Origin: Chryseobacterium antibioticum | Lineage (GTDB): Bacteria; Bacteroidota; Bacteroidia; Flavobacteriales; Weeksellaceae | Assembly (NCBI RefSeq): GCF_012927325.1 | Contig: NZ_JABBGI010000001.1 | Location: 248,001-312,000, forward strand | DNA: 64,000 bases | Direction of reading: 5' to 3' | Shown: positions 50,681 through 58,886 of the stretch, one piece after another | How the letters are laid out: each line of letters opens with the position of its first letter | Position numbering within the stretch: the stretch's first letter is position 1 | Position numbers and translations under genes: made by a program | Notes under the pieces: generated by a model | What the model saw: only the letters and a program-made list of their open reading frames with translations | Databases searched by the model: none | Told to the model about the DNA's origin: nothing

Positions 50681-50688
50681 CAAAATTA
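50681..50688 (-). promoter_or_regulatory. -7 promoter core TAATTTTG
   Basis: Minus-strand TAnnTTTG match about 48 bases upstream of the fusion gene start. Confidence 0.55.
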
Positions 50689-50940
50689 TAAAAGCTCTGT
50701 ACACCCCTTCATTAAGGTTTTCTTATGTTTTCATTAAAAAACTGGTTTCATAGCAGAACTAAACCTAACCCTCAGACTATCAATATGATTCTTACAACAC
50801 AAATCACAAACTAATAATTTAGTTTAAAAATAGATCATTTCCATCCCCTTTTTTCACCATCGAAGATTCGGGCAGCGTAATGATAAAGACTGAAACAATG
50901 TTAAGAAGTAAATAAATAACAGAGTTCATTATTCTTTTTT
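50689..50940. other. Divergent intergenic stretch, nothing recognised
   Basis: Between the promoters of 48801-50633 (minus) and 51042-51830 (plus) there are about 250 bases with no supported frame, hairpin or repeat. The whole gene-free gap is 50634-51041. Confidence 0.6.
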
Positions 50941-50948
50941 TACATTTG
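50941..50948 (+). promoter_or_regulatory. -7 promoter core TACATTTG
   Basis: TAnnTTTG match about 93 bases before the ATG at 51042. It overlaps the upstream in-frame start (50946), which is rejected. Confidence 0.6.
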
Positions 50949-51041
50949 CTGAAAATACGGTTTACGCTGAGACAGTTGATAAAAAACAGTTCACCAGCAT
51001 CCCGAACAAAAATTAAAAAGTCTAAAAAATTATATAATTCA

Positions 51042-51830
51042 ATGACTATTATCATCACTGGAACCTCATCAGGAATAGGTTTTGTACTGGCTGAATATTT
51101 TGGAAAGAAAGGTCATCAAGTATATGGTTTAAGCCGGAAACATACAGAAAGTCAATACTTCAGGTCTATTCCTACGGATGTTACCGATAACGATGCGGTT
51201 CAGAATGCCATTGCTGAAGTTTTAAAAACAGAATCAAGGATTGATGTTCTGATCAACAATGCCGGAATGGGAATGGTGGGCGCTGTAGAAGATTCTACGA
51301 AAGAAGATATTTTAAAACTATTCAACCTGAATCTTGTAGGTTCTGTTCAGATGATGAGCGCTGTTCTTCCGAAAATGCGTGAACATAAATTCGGAAAGAT
51401 CATCAATATTTCAAGTATCGGCAGCGAAATGGGACTTCCATTCCGTGGTTTTTACTCTGCATCAAAATCTTCACTGGACAAAGTAACGGAAGCTATGAGG
51501 TATGAAGTCTATCCCTGGAATATTGATGTTTGCTCGCTCCACCTTGGTGATATCAAAACAAATATTGCAGAGAACCGCGTGAAAACACAAGTTTCCGAAC
51601 CTTACAAAAGGGTATTCGACAAAGTGTATGCTTTGATGAATTCGCATGTGGGTGATGGAACTGAGCCTCTTGAGGTTGCAACCTATGTTGAAAATCTTTT
51701 GAATAAGAAAAAATGGAAAGCCCATTATTATTTTGGTAAATTCGGGCAGAAGATTGGAGTTCCGTTGAAATGGATTCTTCCTCAGGGAACATATGAGAAT
51801 TTAATGAAAAAATATAATAAACTGGACTAA
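51042..51830 (+). CDS. Short-chain dehydrogenase/reductase
   Basis: 262 residues from the ATG at 51042 (MTIIITGTSSGIG). Rossmann fold motifs: T-G-T-S-S-G-I-G (TGxxxGxG, about 6-13), N-N-A-G-M-G (about 80-85), I-I-N-I-S-S-I-G-S (about 125, catalytic Ser), and Y-S-A-S-K (about 145-149, catalytic YxxxK). The chemistry is NAD(P)H-dependent alcohol/ketone interconversion; substrate is unknown. The longer frame upstream overlaps the promoter, so a shorter protein is preferred. Leader is about 85 bases. Confidence 0.88.
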   Translation: MTIIITGTSSGIGFVLAEYFGKKGHQVYGLSRKHTESQYFRSIPTDVTDNDAVQNAIAEVLKTESRIDVLINNAGMGMVGAVEDSTKEDILKLFNLNLVGSVQMMSAVLPKMREHKFGKIINISSIGSEMGLPFRGFYSASKSSLDKVTEAMRYEVYPWNIDVCSLHLGDIKTNIAENRVKTQVSEPYKRVFDKVYALMNSHVGDGTEPLEVATYVENLLNKKKWKAHYYFGKFGQKIGVPLKWILPQGTYENLMKKYNKLD

Positions 51831-51871
51831 ATTCAGTTATTAAAAAAAAATATTTAATAGTAGTTTGAACC

Positions 51872-51905
51872 ATTAAGTTCTATTAAGTTGTTAAGAATGA
51901 TTAAG
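51872..51905. repeat. Phased ATTAAG repeats
   Basis: ATTAAG at 51872, 51882 and 51900 with GTTAAG at 51890, about 8-10 bases apart, in the gap before the Omp85-like gene. It could be a protein-binding site or just AT-rich low complexity. Confidence 0.35.
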
Positions 51906-51990
51906 TGAGCTTTGCTTTTTTAAGTTTAATACGAAAGTGAACTTCAATTAATTCTTAAAGTATAAGTTAATGGTTTAAATAAATTGAGCA

Positions 51991-53595
51991 TTGAAATTAT
52001 TTCTAAAAATATTTTTTATCCTGTTCTGCGTTTTTGTACAAGCGCAGAAGAAACAGTATTGGCTCATCGATACGGAAACAAATGTCAGAAAAAAAGTAAA
52101 AGATTCTGTTTCAGCCGTGAAATTTCTAGACTCTCTATCGCAAAGCAATTATTTCTTCACCAAACTGAAGGACGTAAAAGTAAAAGGTGACAGCACGGAA
52201 ATTTTTTACGATAAAGGAAAGAATTTTAACGAAACGTATGTAGAACTTTCGGATTCCATAACACAGAAATTAAAGATTCAGAAAGATTTTTATACTAAAA
52301 ATTTAGATTCCACGAAGAAGAGCATCAACAAAAGATATATTGATGACGGCTATTCTTTCAGCCGTCTTAAATCTAAATATAAAGGTCAGAAAAACGGCTA
52401 TCCCGTGATAGAACTGGATATCAACAAAAATGATAAAAGAAAGATTGATGCTTTCGTAGTCAAAGGTTACGAAAGGGTTCCCAAAAGGTTTATGAAGAAC
52501 CTCGAAAAGGAATTCAAAGGGAAAAACTACGACGACAAAAATCTTTTAGCCATCAGTAAAAATTTCCAGAACCATGCTTTCGTAACGCTGGAACGGCCTC
52601 CCCAAACATTATTCACCAAAGATTCCACCAGCATTTACCTGTTTATGGAAAAGAAAAAAACGAATACTTTTGATGGGATGATTGGTTTCGGGAACGATAA
52701 AACAGAAAAATTCACACTGAACGGAACTCTGAATGTGAACTTCAGGAATATGTTCAATGGTTTTGAAACAGTCAATCTTTACTGGCAGAGAAACCCGGAT
52801 AAAGGGCAGACTTTTGACCTCCAGACTGATATTCCATATCTGCTTAAATCCAATGTAGGAATGAACCTGAAAGTCAATATTTTCAGGCAGGATTCTACTT
52901 TCGCGAACGTAAAATTCCTTCCTGCTTTCTATTATCATATCAATAACCGTAACAAAATCGGACTTAGGGGAACACTTGAATCGTCCAGTATCATTGATAC
53001 TTTATATGTTCAGGGGAAAGATTACAATAAAAGGGGACTTGGGATCTGGTTTGAAATGACGGAACCTACGGATATTGATCTTTTTCTATACAAAACAAGG
53101 ATCAATGCCGGTTACGATTATCTGACCACAACATATACCAAAGATAATATCAAGGCTACCCAAAACCAGTTCTATTTCTTTGGGGAACACAATTACCATA
53201 TTTCAGGTAACCACTTCCTGAATATTAAAGCTGAAGGCGCCATGATGGATTCTAAGATTGAATTCTCTGCGAACGAATTATACCGTTTCGGGGGCTGGAA
53301 TTCTATGAGAGGTTTCAATGAAAAATCTCTTGCCGCCGACTTTTATTATTACGCAGGTTTGGAGTACCGATATCTCATTGGTAATCAGGCATTCTTTGAC
53401 TTTTTTGGACAATACGGTCAGCTTAATAACAAATCTTTAAATGTGAAACCCAAACTCTACAGTGTCGGGCTCGGATTTAACTTTTTTATTCCTATCGGGT
53501 TGATGAGTTTCCAGCTTTCAAATGGTAATGAATTCGGGAATCCTTTTAAATTTAATGATATCAAGATCCACTGGGGTATCCTGAGTAGATTCTAA
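51991..53595 (+). CDS. Omp85/BamA-like outer membrane beta-barrel protein
   Basis: 534 residues. The only possible start is TTG at 51991: an in-frame stop lies two codons upstream and the signal peptide (KLFLKIFFILFCVFVQAQ) begins right after it. A periplasmic region (20-225) contains a POTRA-like stretch (V-V-K-G-Y-E-R-V-P-K-R-F-M-K-N-L). The C-terminal 300 residues are amphipathic beta-strands with the Omp85-like turn F-G-G-W-N-S-M-R-G-F and a terminal W-G-I-L-S-R-F. Outer membrane protein insertion or secretion family; substrate unknown. It is not bamA itself as far as can be seen: only about one POTRA-like unit is present. Confidence 0.8.
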   Translation: MKLFLKIFFILFCVFVQAQKKQYWLIDTETNVRKKVKDSVSAVKFLDSLSQSNYFFTKLKDVKVKGDSTEIFYDKGKNFNETYVELSDSITQKLKIQKDFYTKNLDSTKKSINKRYIDDGYSFSRLKSKYKGQKNGYPVIELDINKNDKRKIDAFVVKGYERVPKRFMKNLEKEFKGKNYDDKNLLAISKNFQNHAFVTLERPPQTLFTKDSTSIYLFMEKKKTNTFDGMIGFGNDKTEKFTLNGTLNVNFRNMFNGFETVNLYWQRNPDKGQTFDLQTDIPYLLKSNVGMNLKVNIFRQDSTFANVKFLPAFYYHINNRNKIGLRGTLESSSIIDTLYVQGKDYNKRGLGIWFEMTEPTDIDLFLYKTRINAGYDYLTTTYTKDNIKATQNQFYFFGEHNYHISGNHFLNIKAEGAMMDSKIEFSANELYRFGGWNSMRGFNEKSLAADFYYYAGLEYRYLIGNQAFFDFFGQYGQLNNKSLNVKPKLYSVGLGFNFFIPIGLMSFQLSNGNEFGNPFKFNDIKIHWGILSRF

Positions 53596-53763
53596 AAAAG
53601 AAGATTTTTATTTTCCTTTCTCCATTAATTATACTTATCCTATCCTAAAAATTGTCTAAATTTTTAACCCAAAGGTTCAAGGCAATATGTTTTAGCTTTA
53701 AGATGAGCAAAGAGGTGTGGCTGCGCCACTGAATAAGCTGACTTTTTATCCGCACGCTTCATC

Positions 53764-53783
53764 GAATCAATTTAAATTGATTC
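53764..53783. repeat. Perfect 20-base palindrome
   Basis: GAATCAATTT followed by its exact reverse complement AAATTGATTC, no loop. Such a zero-spacer palindrome may be a dimeric regulator site for the SusC gene 320 bases away, or a REP component. Confidence 0.6.
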
Positions 53784-54084
53784 TTTACTTTGCATTACTA
53801 AATATAACAGCATTATACTCAAACTTTGCGTTTAAAAAAACATTCAGTAAAAAGTAAAATCATTTCATCTAAATCAACAGAAGCCTTTCTTTTTCAGGAT
53901 GAAAGACAAGGGTTTTTAATGAAAAGCTGTGCTTTTATAGGACGTATTATACAGTATAATAAAAGCAAATATTAAAACATAAGCGCTTTTCAGTTTTATT
54001 ATTATGTTAAATATTTCTGTTAAAAAATATTAAATAGTATTTTTCTTTTAATACCACATTAAAATTCAGGTAACAGTACACCGC

Positions 54085-54092
54085 TAAATTTG
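54085..54092 (+). promoter_or_regulatory. -7 promoter core TAAATTTG of susC-like gene
   Basis: TAnnTTTG match 12 bases before the ATG at 54105. It overlaps the TTG at 54090 that an automatic caller would choose. Confidence 0.65.
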
Positions 54093-54104
54093 TCCTCAAA
54101 AAAA

Positions 54105-57100
54105 ATGAAGAAGACTTTAGCTACTTTTGCTGTTTTTTTACTCCCCCTTTATCTTACTGCTCAAGAAATTAACATTTCCGGAAATGTAAAATCCGAAAAC
54201 GGCTCCAGCGTATCCGGAGTAAGCATTACCGACAAAAACACCGGAAAAACTACGGTAACTGATGAAAGCGGTAATTTTACGATCTCAGCGAACCCAAAAG
54301 ATACTCTTGAGTTTTATGCTCCGGATTTCTCTATGTACACGGTGGAAGTTTCTTCCAAAAGACAATATTCTGTTGTCTTAACAAAAGCGAATGAGAAACA
54401 GATCGAAGGCGTAGTGATTACGGCTTTGGGAATCGCCAAAAAGAAAGAAAAAATCGGTTATTCTACCCAGGAAGTGGGAACGAAACAGTTTGAAACCATC
54501 ACCACTCCAAGTATAGGAAATTTATTCTCAGGACAGGTGGCCGGTCTGAACGTTTCCAACCCTACGGGAATGCAGCAAGCCCCGCAGTTTACCTTGAGAG
54601 GAAATTCCAATCTGGTCTTCGTCATTGACGGGGTGATTGTAGAAAAAGAAGTTTTCCAGAATCTGGATCCTAACAATATTGCCAACATCAACGTTCTGAA
54701 AGGTGCAACGGCTTCTGCACTATATGGTTCAAGAGGAAGATACGGAGCGGTTCTGATCACCACGAAAAGTGCTAAAAAGAACGGTTTCTCAGTAGAGTTT
54801 TCACAAAATACAATGGTAACAACAGGATTTACGAATCTTCCTACAACCCAAACCGAATACGGAAACGGATCACACGGAAAGTACGAATTCTGGGACGGAG
54901 CGGATGGCGGTGTGAACGACGGTGACATGATCTGGGGACCAAAATTTACTCCCGGACTGAAAGTTGCCCAATGGAACAGCCCGATCAGGGATAAAATGAC
55001 AGGACAGGTGATTCCGTGGTATGGTGCGGTATCAGGAACTCTGTATAATGATAAATCAAGATACGAAAGGGTTCCGATTGACTGGAGATATCATGATAAT
55101 TTAGATACCTTTTTAAAACCTGCGGTAATCAACAATAACAGTTTCGCCGTAAGCTATAAAAACAATAAAGACATTTACAGGCTTTCCGGAAATTTCATGA
55201 ATTATGATGACAGAGTTCCCGGTTCTTACCTGCAGCGTTATGGTGTTAATTTCTCTTCTGAAAACCATTTGGGAGAAAAACTGACTTTCGACACCAAATT
55301 CAATTTCAATCAAACTTTTACACCCAATATTCCTAACTACGATTACAACCCGAGTGGGCATATGTACACCATTCTGATCTGGATGGGAGCAGATGTAGAC
55401 GGAAGAGATCTTAAAAACCACATGTGGGTTCCAGGAAAAGAGGGGACGGCACAGGCCAACTGGAATTATGCATGGTACAACAATCCATGGTTCGGATCCG
55501 AATATTATAAAAATAAAAACAGAACCAATGTGATCAACGCACAAACCGGTCTGGAATATAAAGCAACCGAAGACTTCTCTGTAAAAGGTAAGATATCCAT
55601 GGTTGAAAATCACAACAAGCAGGAAATACTAAGCCCTTATTCGTATTTCAACTACAGCGCTCCAAGAAGCGGCGGTTATCTTCTGAATGACTCCAAAACA
55701 TGGAACCTGAACTCTGATGTATTAGCGACCTACAAGAAAAAATTCTCTGACAATTTTGACTTCACAATCAATGCCGGAGGTTCCACATTTTATTATAAAA
55801 ATAACATCGACAATGCTTCAACAGACGGGCTGAAAATTCCTGAACTGTATTCTCTGGAAAATTCTACAGGCGCTGTAAAATATTATGATTATCTGAAAGA
55901 AAAGTTGATCTACAGTGCGTATTCAACGATCGATATCGGATTGTATGATGCCTTTTTCATCAATGTATCCGGACGTAACGACTGGTCTTCCACACTTCCA
56001 AAAGCCAACAGGTCTTACTTCTACCCTTCTGCGTCGGTAAGTGCCGTGATTTCAAATTTAGTCAAAATGCCGGAAGCCGTAAGTCTTTTAAAACTTTCAG
56101 CTTCGTGGGCTAAGGTAGCTTATGACTTCAAACCATATTCAACCAGAAATTATTATTTTAATAATAAAGGAGCTACTTTCAACGGAAACCCGATGTTCAA
56201 TTACCCTACGATCCTGAACATTGAAAATTCTTTAAAACCAGAACAAACCAACTCTTATGAATTAGGATTAAGTGCGGGATTATTTAAGAACAGGCTGACC
56301 CTGGATGTGACGTATTTCAGAACATTAGACTATAATAATATTCTTGAATTCCCTACTGCCCCTTCATCCGGATTCACTTCTCAATATGTGAACGGCAACG
56401 AATACACAACGAAAGGTTTGGAAATCTCTTTAGGCTTGGTTCCTGTAAAAACAGCCAATTTCACATGGAGATCTTTAATTAACTGGAGCACGTATGAGCA
56501 GAAACTGACTTCTATCTATGACAATAGATCGAACTACAACAATATCAAGGTCGGTGAAAGAATGGACAGTTTTTACGATTATACCTGGAAGAAATCACCA
56601 GACGGAAAAGTAATTCTGGATGCTAAAACAGGAATGCCTACAAGAGCAGATGCACCAAGTAATCTGGGTCATTTTAATCCGGACTGGACTTTCGGTTTCA
56701 ACAACACTTTCAAATATAAAAAGTTCACCTTGAATATCGGAATCGACGGAAGCATAGGTGGCGTAATGAGATCCCAGGTCGTAGAAAAAATGTGGTGGGG
56801 TGGAAAACATCCCAACTCAACCGCTTACCGAGATCTTGAATATTCGAATCCGGGAACCTATTATTTCGTACCGGACGGTGTCAATTACAACGCCACTACA
56901 GGAATGTATACTCCACATAAGAAACCGATCAGCTTCCAGGACTGGGCACAGAACTATCCTTATCAGGCAAGGGTAACGGAAGATGAAAGTGAGCTATTTG
57001 CAAATGTTTTCGACAGAACGTTTATCAAGCTGAGATCTGTAGTCCTGGAATATGACTTCTCTTATCTCCTGAATCCGAAAGGAATGATCAAAAATTTCAC

Positions 57101-57251
57101 CGCCAATATTTCGGCTTATAACCTGGCCATGTGGAAAAAGTCGAAAAACTTGTATTCTGATCCTGATTACCAGATTGGCACAAAAGACGTGAATGACATC
57201 CAGGATCCTTCCAGCAGATGGATCGGAGTCGGATTTAATCTTAAATTTTAA
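54105..57251 (+). CDS. SusC/RagA family TonB-linked outer membrane protein
   Basis: 1048 residues from the ATG at 54105. Signal peptide (about 1-20), a CarboxypepD_reg-like domain (I-N-I-S-G-N-V-K-S-E-N-G, about 22-95), a TonB-box-like V-V-I-T-A-L-G-I (start of the plug), plug motif (T-L-R-G-N-S-N, N-I-N-V-L-K-G-A-T-A-S-A-L-Y-G-S-R, about 150-200), then a 22-strand barrel, ending G-V-G-F-N-L-K-F. SusC proteins import oligomers captured by their SusD partner, driven by TonB-ExbBD. The SusD partner follows 19 bases downstream; a phospholipase C gene follows that, so the substrate may be phospholipid-derived, but this is inference. Confidence 0.95.
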   Translation: MKKTLATFAVFLLPLYLTAQEINISGNVKSENGSSVSGVSITDKNTGKTTVTDESGNFTISANPKDTLEFYAPDFSMYTVEVSSKRQYSVVLTKANEKQIEGVVITALGIAKKKEKIGYSTQEVGTKQFETITTPSIGNLFSGQVAGLNVSNPTGMQQAPQFTLRGNSNLVFVIDGVIVEKEVFQNLDPNNIANINVLKGATASALYGSRGRYGAVLITTKSAKKNGFSVEFSQNTMVTTGFTNLPTTQTEYGNGSHGKYEFWDGADGGVNDGDMIWGPKFTPGLKVAQWNSPIRDKMTGQVIPWYGAVSGTLYNDKSRYERVPIDWRYHDNLDTFLKPAVINNNSFAVSYKNNKDIYRLSGNFMNYDDRVPGSYLQRYGVNFSSENHLGEKLTFDTKFNFNQTFTPNIPNYDYNPSGHMYTILIWMGADVDGRDLKNHMWVPGKEGTAQANWNYAWYNNPWFGSEYYKNKNRTNVINAQTGLEYKATEDFSVKGKISMVENHNKQEILSPYSYFNYSAPRSGGYLLNDSKTWNLNSDVLATYKKKFSDNFDFTINAGGSTFYYKNNIDNASTDGLKIPELYSLENSTGAVKYYDYLKEKLIYSAYSTIDIGLYDAFFINVSGRNDWSSTLPKANRSYFYPSASVSAVISNLVKMPEAVSLLKLSASWAKVAYDFKPYSTRNYYFNNKGATFNGNPMFNYPTILNIENSLKPEQTNSYELGLSAGLFKNRLTLDVTYFRTLDYNNILEFPTAPSSGFTSQYVNGNEYTTKGLEISLGLVPVKTANFTWRSLINWSTYEQKLTSIYDNRSNYNNIKVGERMDSFYDYTWKKSPDGKVILDAKTGMPTRADAPSNLGHFNPDWTFGFNNTFKYKKFTLNIGIDGSIGGVMRSQVVEKMWWGGKHPNSTAYRDLEYSNPGTYYFVPDGVNYNATTGMYTPHKKPISFQDWAQNYPYQARVTEDESELFANVFDRTFIKLRSVVLEYDFSYLLNPKGMIKNFTANISAYNLAMWKKSKNLYSDPDYQIGTKDVNDIQDPSSRWIGVGFNLKF

Positions 57252-57270
57252 TTAATAAGTATCCTGAACA

Positions 57271-58806
57271 ATGAAAAACAATATCAATATAATAGCGAAA
57301 TCGCAGAATGGTACAACGGCAAAATGGCTAAGAAGATTCAGTATAAAATCGGCTGCTTTTGCAGGACTCATGCTGTTGGCTTCATGCGAATCTGATCTCG
57401 ACAAAATCAATGAAAACCCCAACGATCAGGCCAGCGTAGATCCTAAAGTTCTTCTGACCTATGTTTCAAAAGATGCTTTTCAGGTAAACGGCGAAAATAT
57501 GTACGCTTCCAGAATGATGATAGGAACAGATGGTGAAAACGTATATCAGTACATGAAATGGAATGATGCCTCTTTCAATGTATATACCACGGGTCTTTTG
57601 AATACAGGAAAAATGATGCAGGAAGCCGAGAAGATCAGCAATAAAAATTATGCTGCCATCGGTAAATTCTACAGAGCTTATTATTTCTTTAATTTAAATT
57701 TAAAATTCGGAAGCATTCCTTACACAGAAGCCGTAAAAGGTGAATCAGGAATTACCCAGCCAAAATATGACAGCCAGGAAACGGTGATGGCCGGAATTTT
57801 ATCCGAACTGAAAGAAGCCAATGATCTGATTAATACCACTGATAAAATTGAAGGCGACATTATTTACAGTGGGGATGCTTCAAAATGGAAAAAACTAATC
57901 AATTCTTTCCGTCTGAAAGTTTTAATCAGTATGTCTAAAAAAACGACATTGGGAAGCTATAATATAGCCCATGAATTTGCTTCTATTGCCAATAATCAGG
58001 CTTTAATGACCTCCATTTCAGATAATGGACAGCTTAAGTTTGCCGATGCAGCAGACAGCAGATATACCATGTTCAACAACAGTGGTTATGGCTCAAGTTT
58101 ATATATGGCCGATTATTTTATCAATTTATTTAAAGTAAGGCAAGATCCGCGTCTGTTCACTTTTGCAGCACAGACGACAGCAGCGAAAGAAGCAGGAAAA
58201 CCAGTTACAGATTTTACTGGATACAACGGAGGAGATCCCAATTCTTCTTATTCTGACAACGCGGCTTTGATCACGGCAAAAAATATTTCTAAAGTGAACG
58301 ACCGTTTTTATAAAGATGCGACCAATGAGCCTTCATCCGTCTTAAGCTATTCGGAACTTGAATTTATTTTGGCAGAAGCTGCGGCAAGAGGATGGATCTC
58401 AGGATCAGCAAAAACGCATTATGATAATGCAATTAAAGCTAGTTTCAGTTTTTATCAGACCTATGTAAAAAATCCGGGGCAATATTTTTCAGGATTTGAT
58501 GTGAATCAATATCTGGCGTCTCCGTTAGTAATTTACAATGATTCGGATCTGCCTGAAACGCGTTTGGAAAAAATTATGACTCAAAAATATATGACTATGT
58601 TTCATCAGAGTCAGTGGACCTCTTATTATGATTATCTTAGAACAGGATTCCCAAAATACCCGCTTAAAGATGGAGTCCCTGCTCCCTTCAGATTCAGATA
58701 TCCACAGGCTGAATACAACTACAATAACACCAACCTAAAAGCTGCATTGGCCACCCAGTATGGAGGAAATGACAATATCAATTCTAAACCATGGTGGCTT
58801 CAGTAA
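57271..58806 (+). CDS. SusD/RagB-like lipoprotein (SusD-like_2)
   Basis: 511 residues. Lipobox L-L-A-S-C at about 36-40, then E-S-D-L-D-K-I-N-E-N-P-N-D, which starts many SusD-like_2 proteins. Tetratricopeptide-like helices follow (A-I-G-K-F-Y-R-A-Y-Y-F-F-N-L, F-G-S-I-P-Y-T-E-A), with the usual E-L-E-F-I-L-A-E-A-A-A-R-G and late R-L-E-K-I-M-T-Q-K-Y-M motifs. It is the lid of the SusC porin; ligand unknown. The N-terminal stretch before the hydrophobic core (KNNINIIAKSQNGTTAKWLRR) is unusually long for a lipoprotein signal. Confidence 0.93.
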   Translation: MKNNINIIAKSQNGTTAKWLRRFSIKSAAFAGLMLLASCESDLDKINENPNDQASVDPKVLLTYVSKDAFQVNGENMYASRMMIGTDGENVYQYMKWNDASFNVYTTGLLNTGKMMQEAEKISNKNYAAIGKFYRAYYFFNLNLKFGSIPYTEAVKGESGITQPKYDSQETVMAGILSELKEANDLINTTDKIEGDIIYSGDASKWKKLINSFRLKVLISMSKKTTLGSYNIAHEFASIANNQALMTSISDNGQLKFADAADSRYTMFNNSGYGSSLYMADYFINLFKVRQDPRLFTFAAQTTAAKEAGKPVTDFTGYNGGDPNSSYSDNAALITAKNISKVNDRFYKDATNEPSSVLSYSELEFILAEAAARGWISGSAKTHYDNAIKASFSFYQTYVKNPGQYFSGFDVNQYLASPLVIYNDSDLPETRLEKIMTQKYMTMFHQSQWTSYYDYLRTGFPKYPLKDGVPAPFRFRYPQAEYNYNNTNLKAALATQYGGNDNINSKPWWLQ

Positions 58807-58886
58807 GAACCTAAATATTTATATAAAACAGATAAACCGCAGGAAAATCCAATTAACTTGCGGTTTATTTCTTATTTTGATTGATC

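Larger units (their letters stand above)
53596..54104. other. Gene-free region with REP-like hairpins
   Basis: About 509 bases with no supported frame. It holds a hairpin GTGG-CTGCG-CCAC at 53717-53729 and a perfect 20-base palindrome at 53764-53783 (half-site GAATCAATTT). The promoter of the SusC-like gene is at its right end. Confidence 0.5.
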
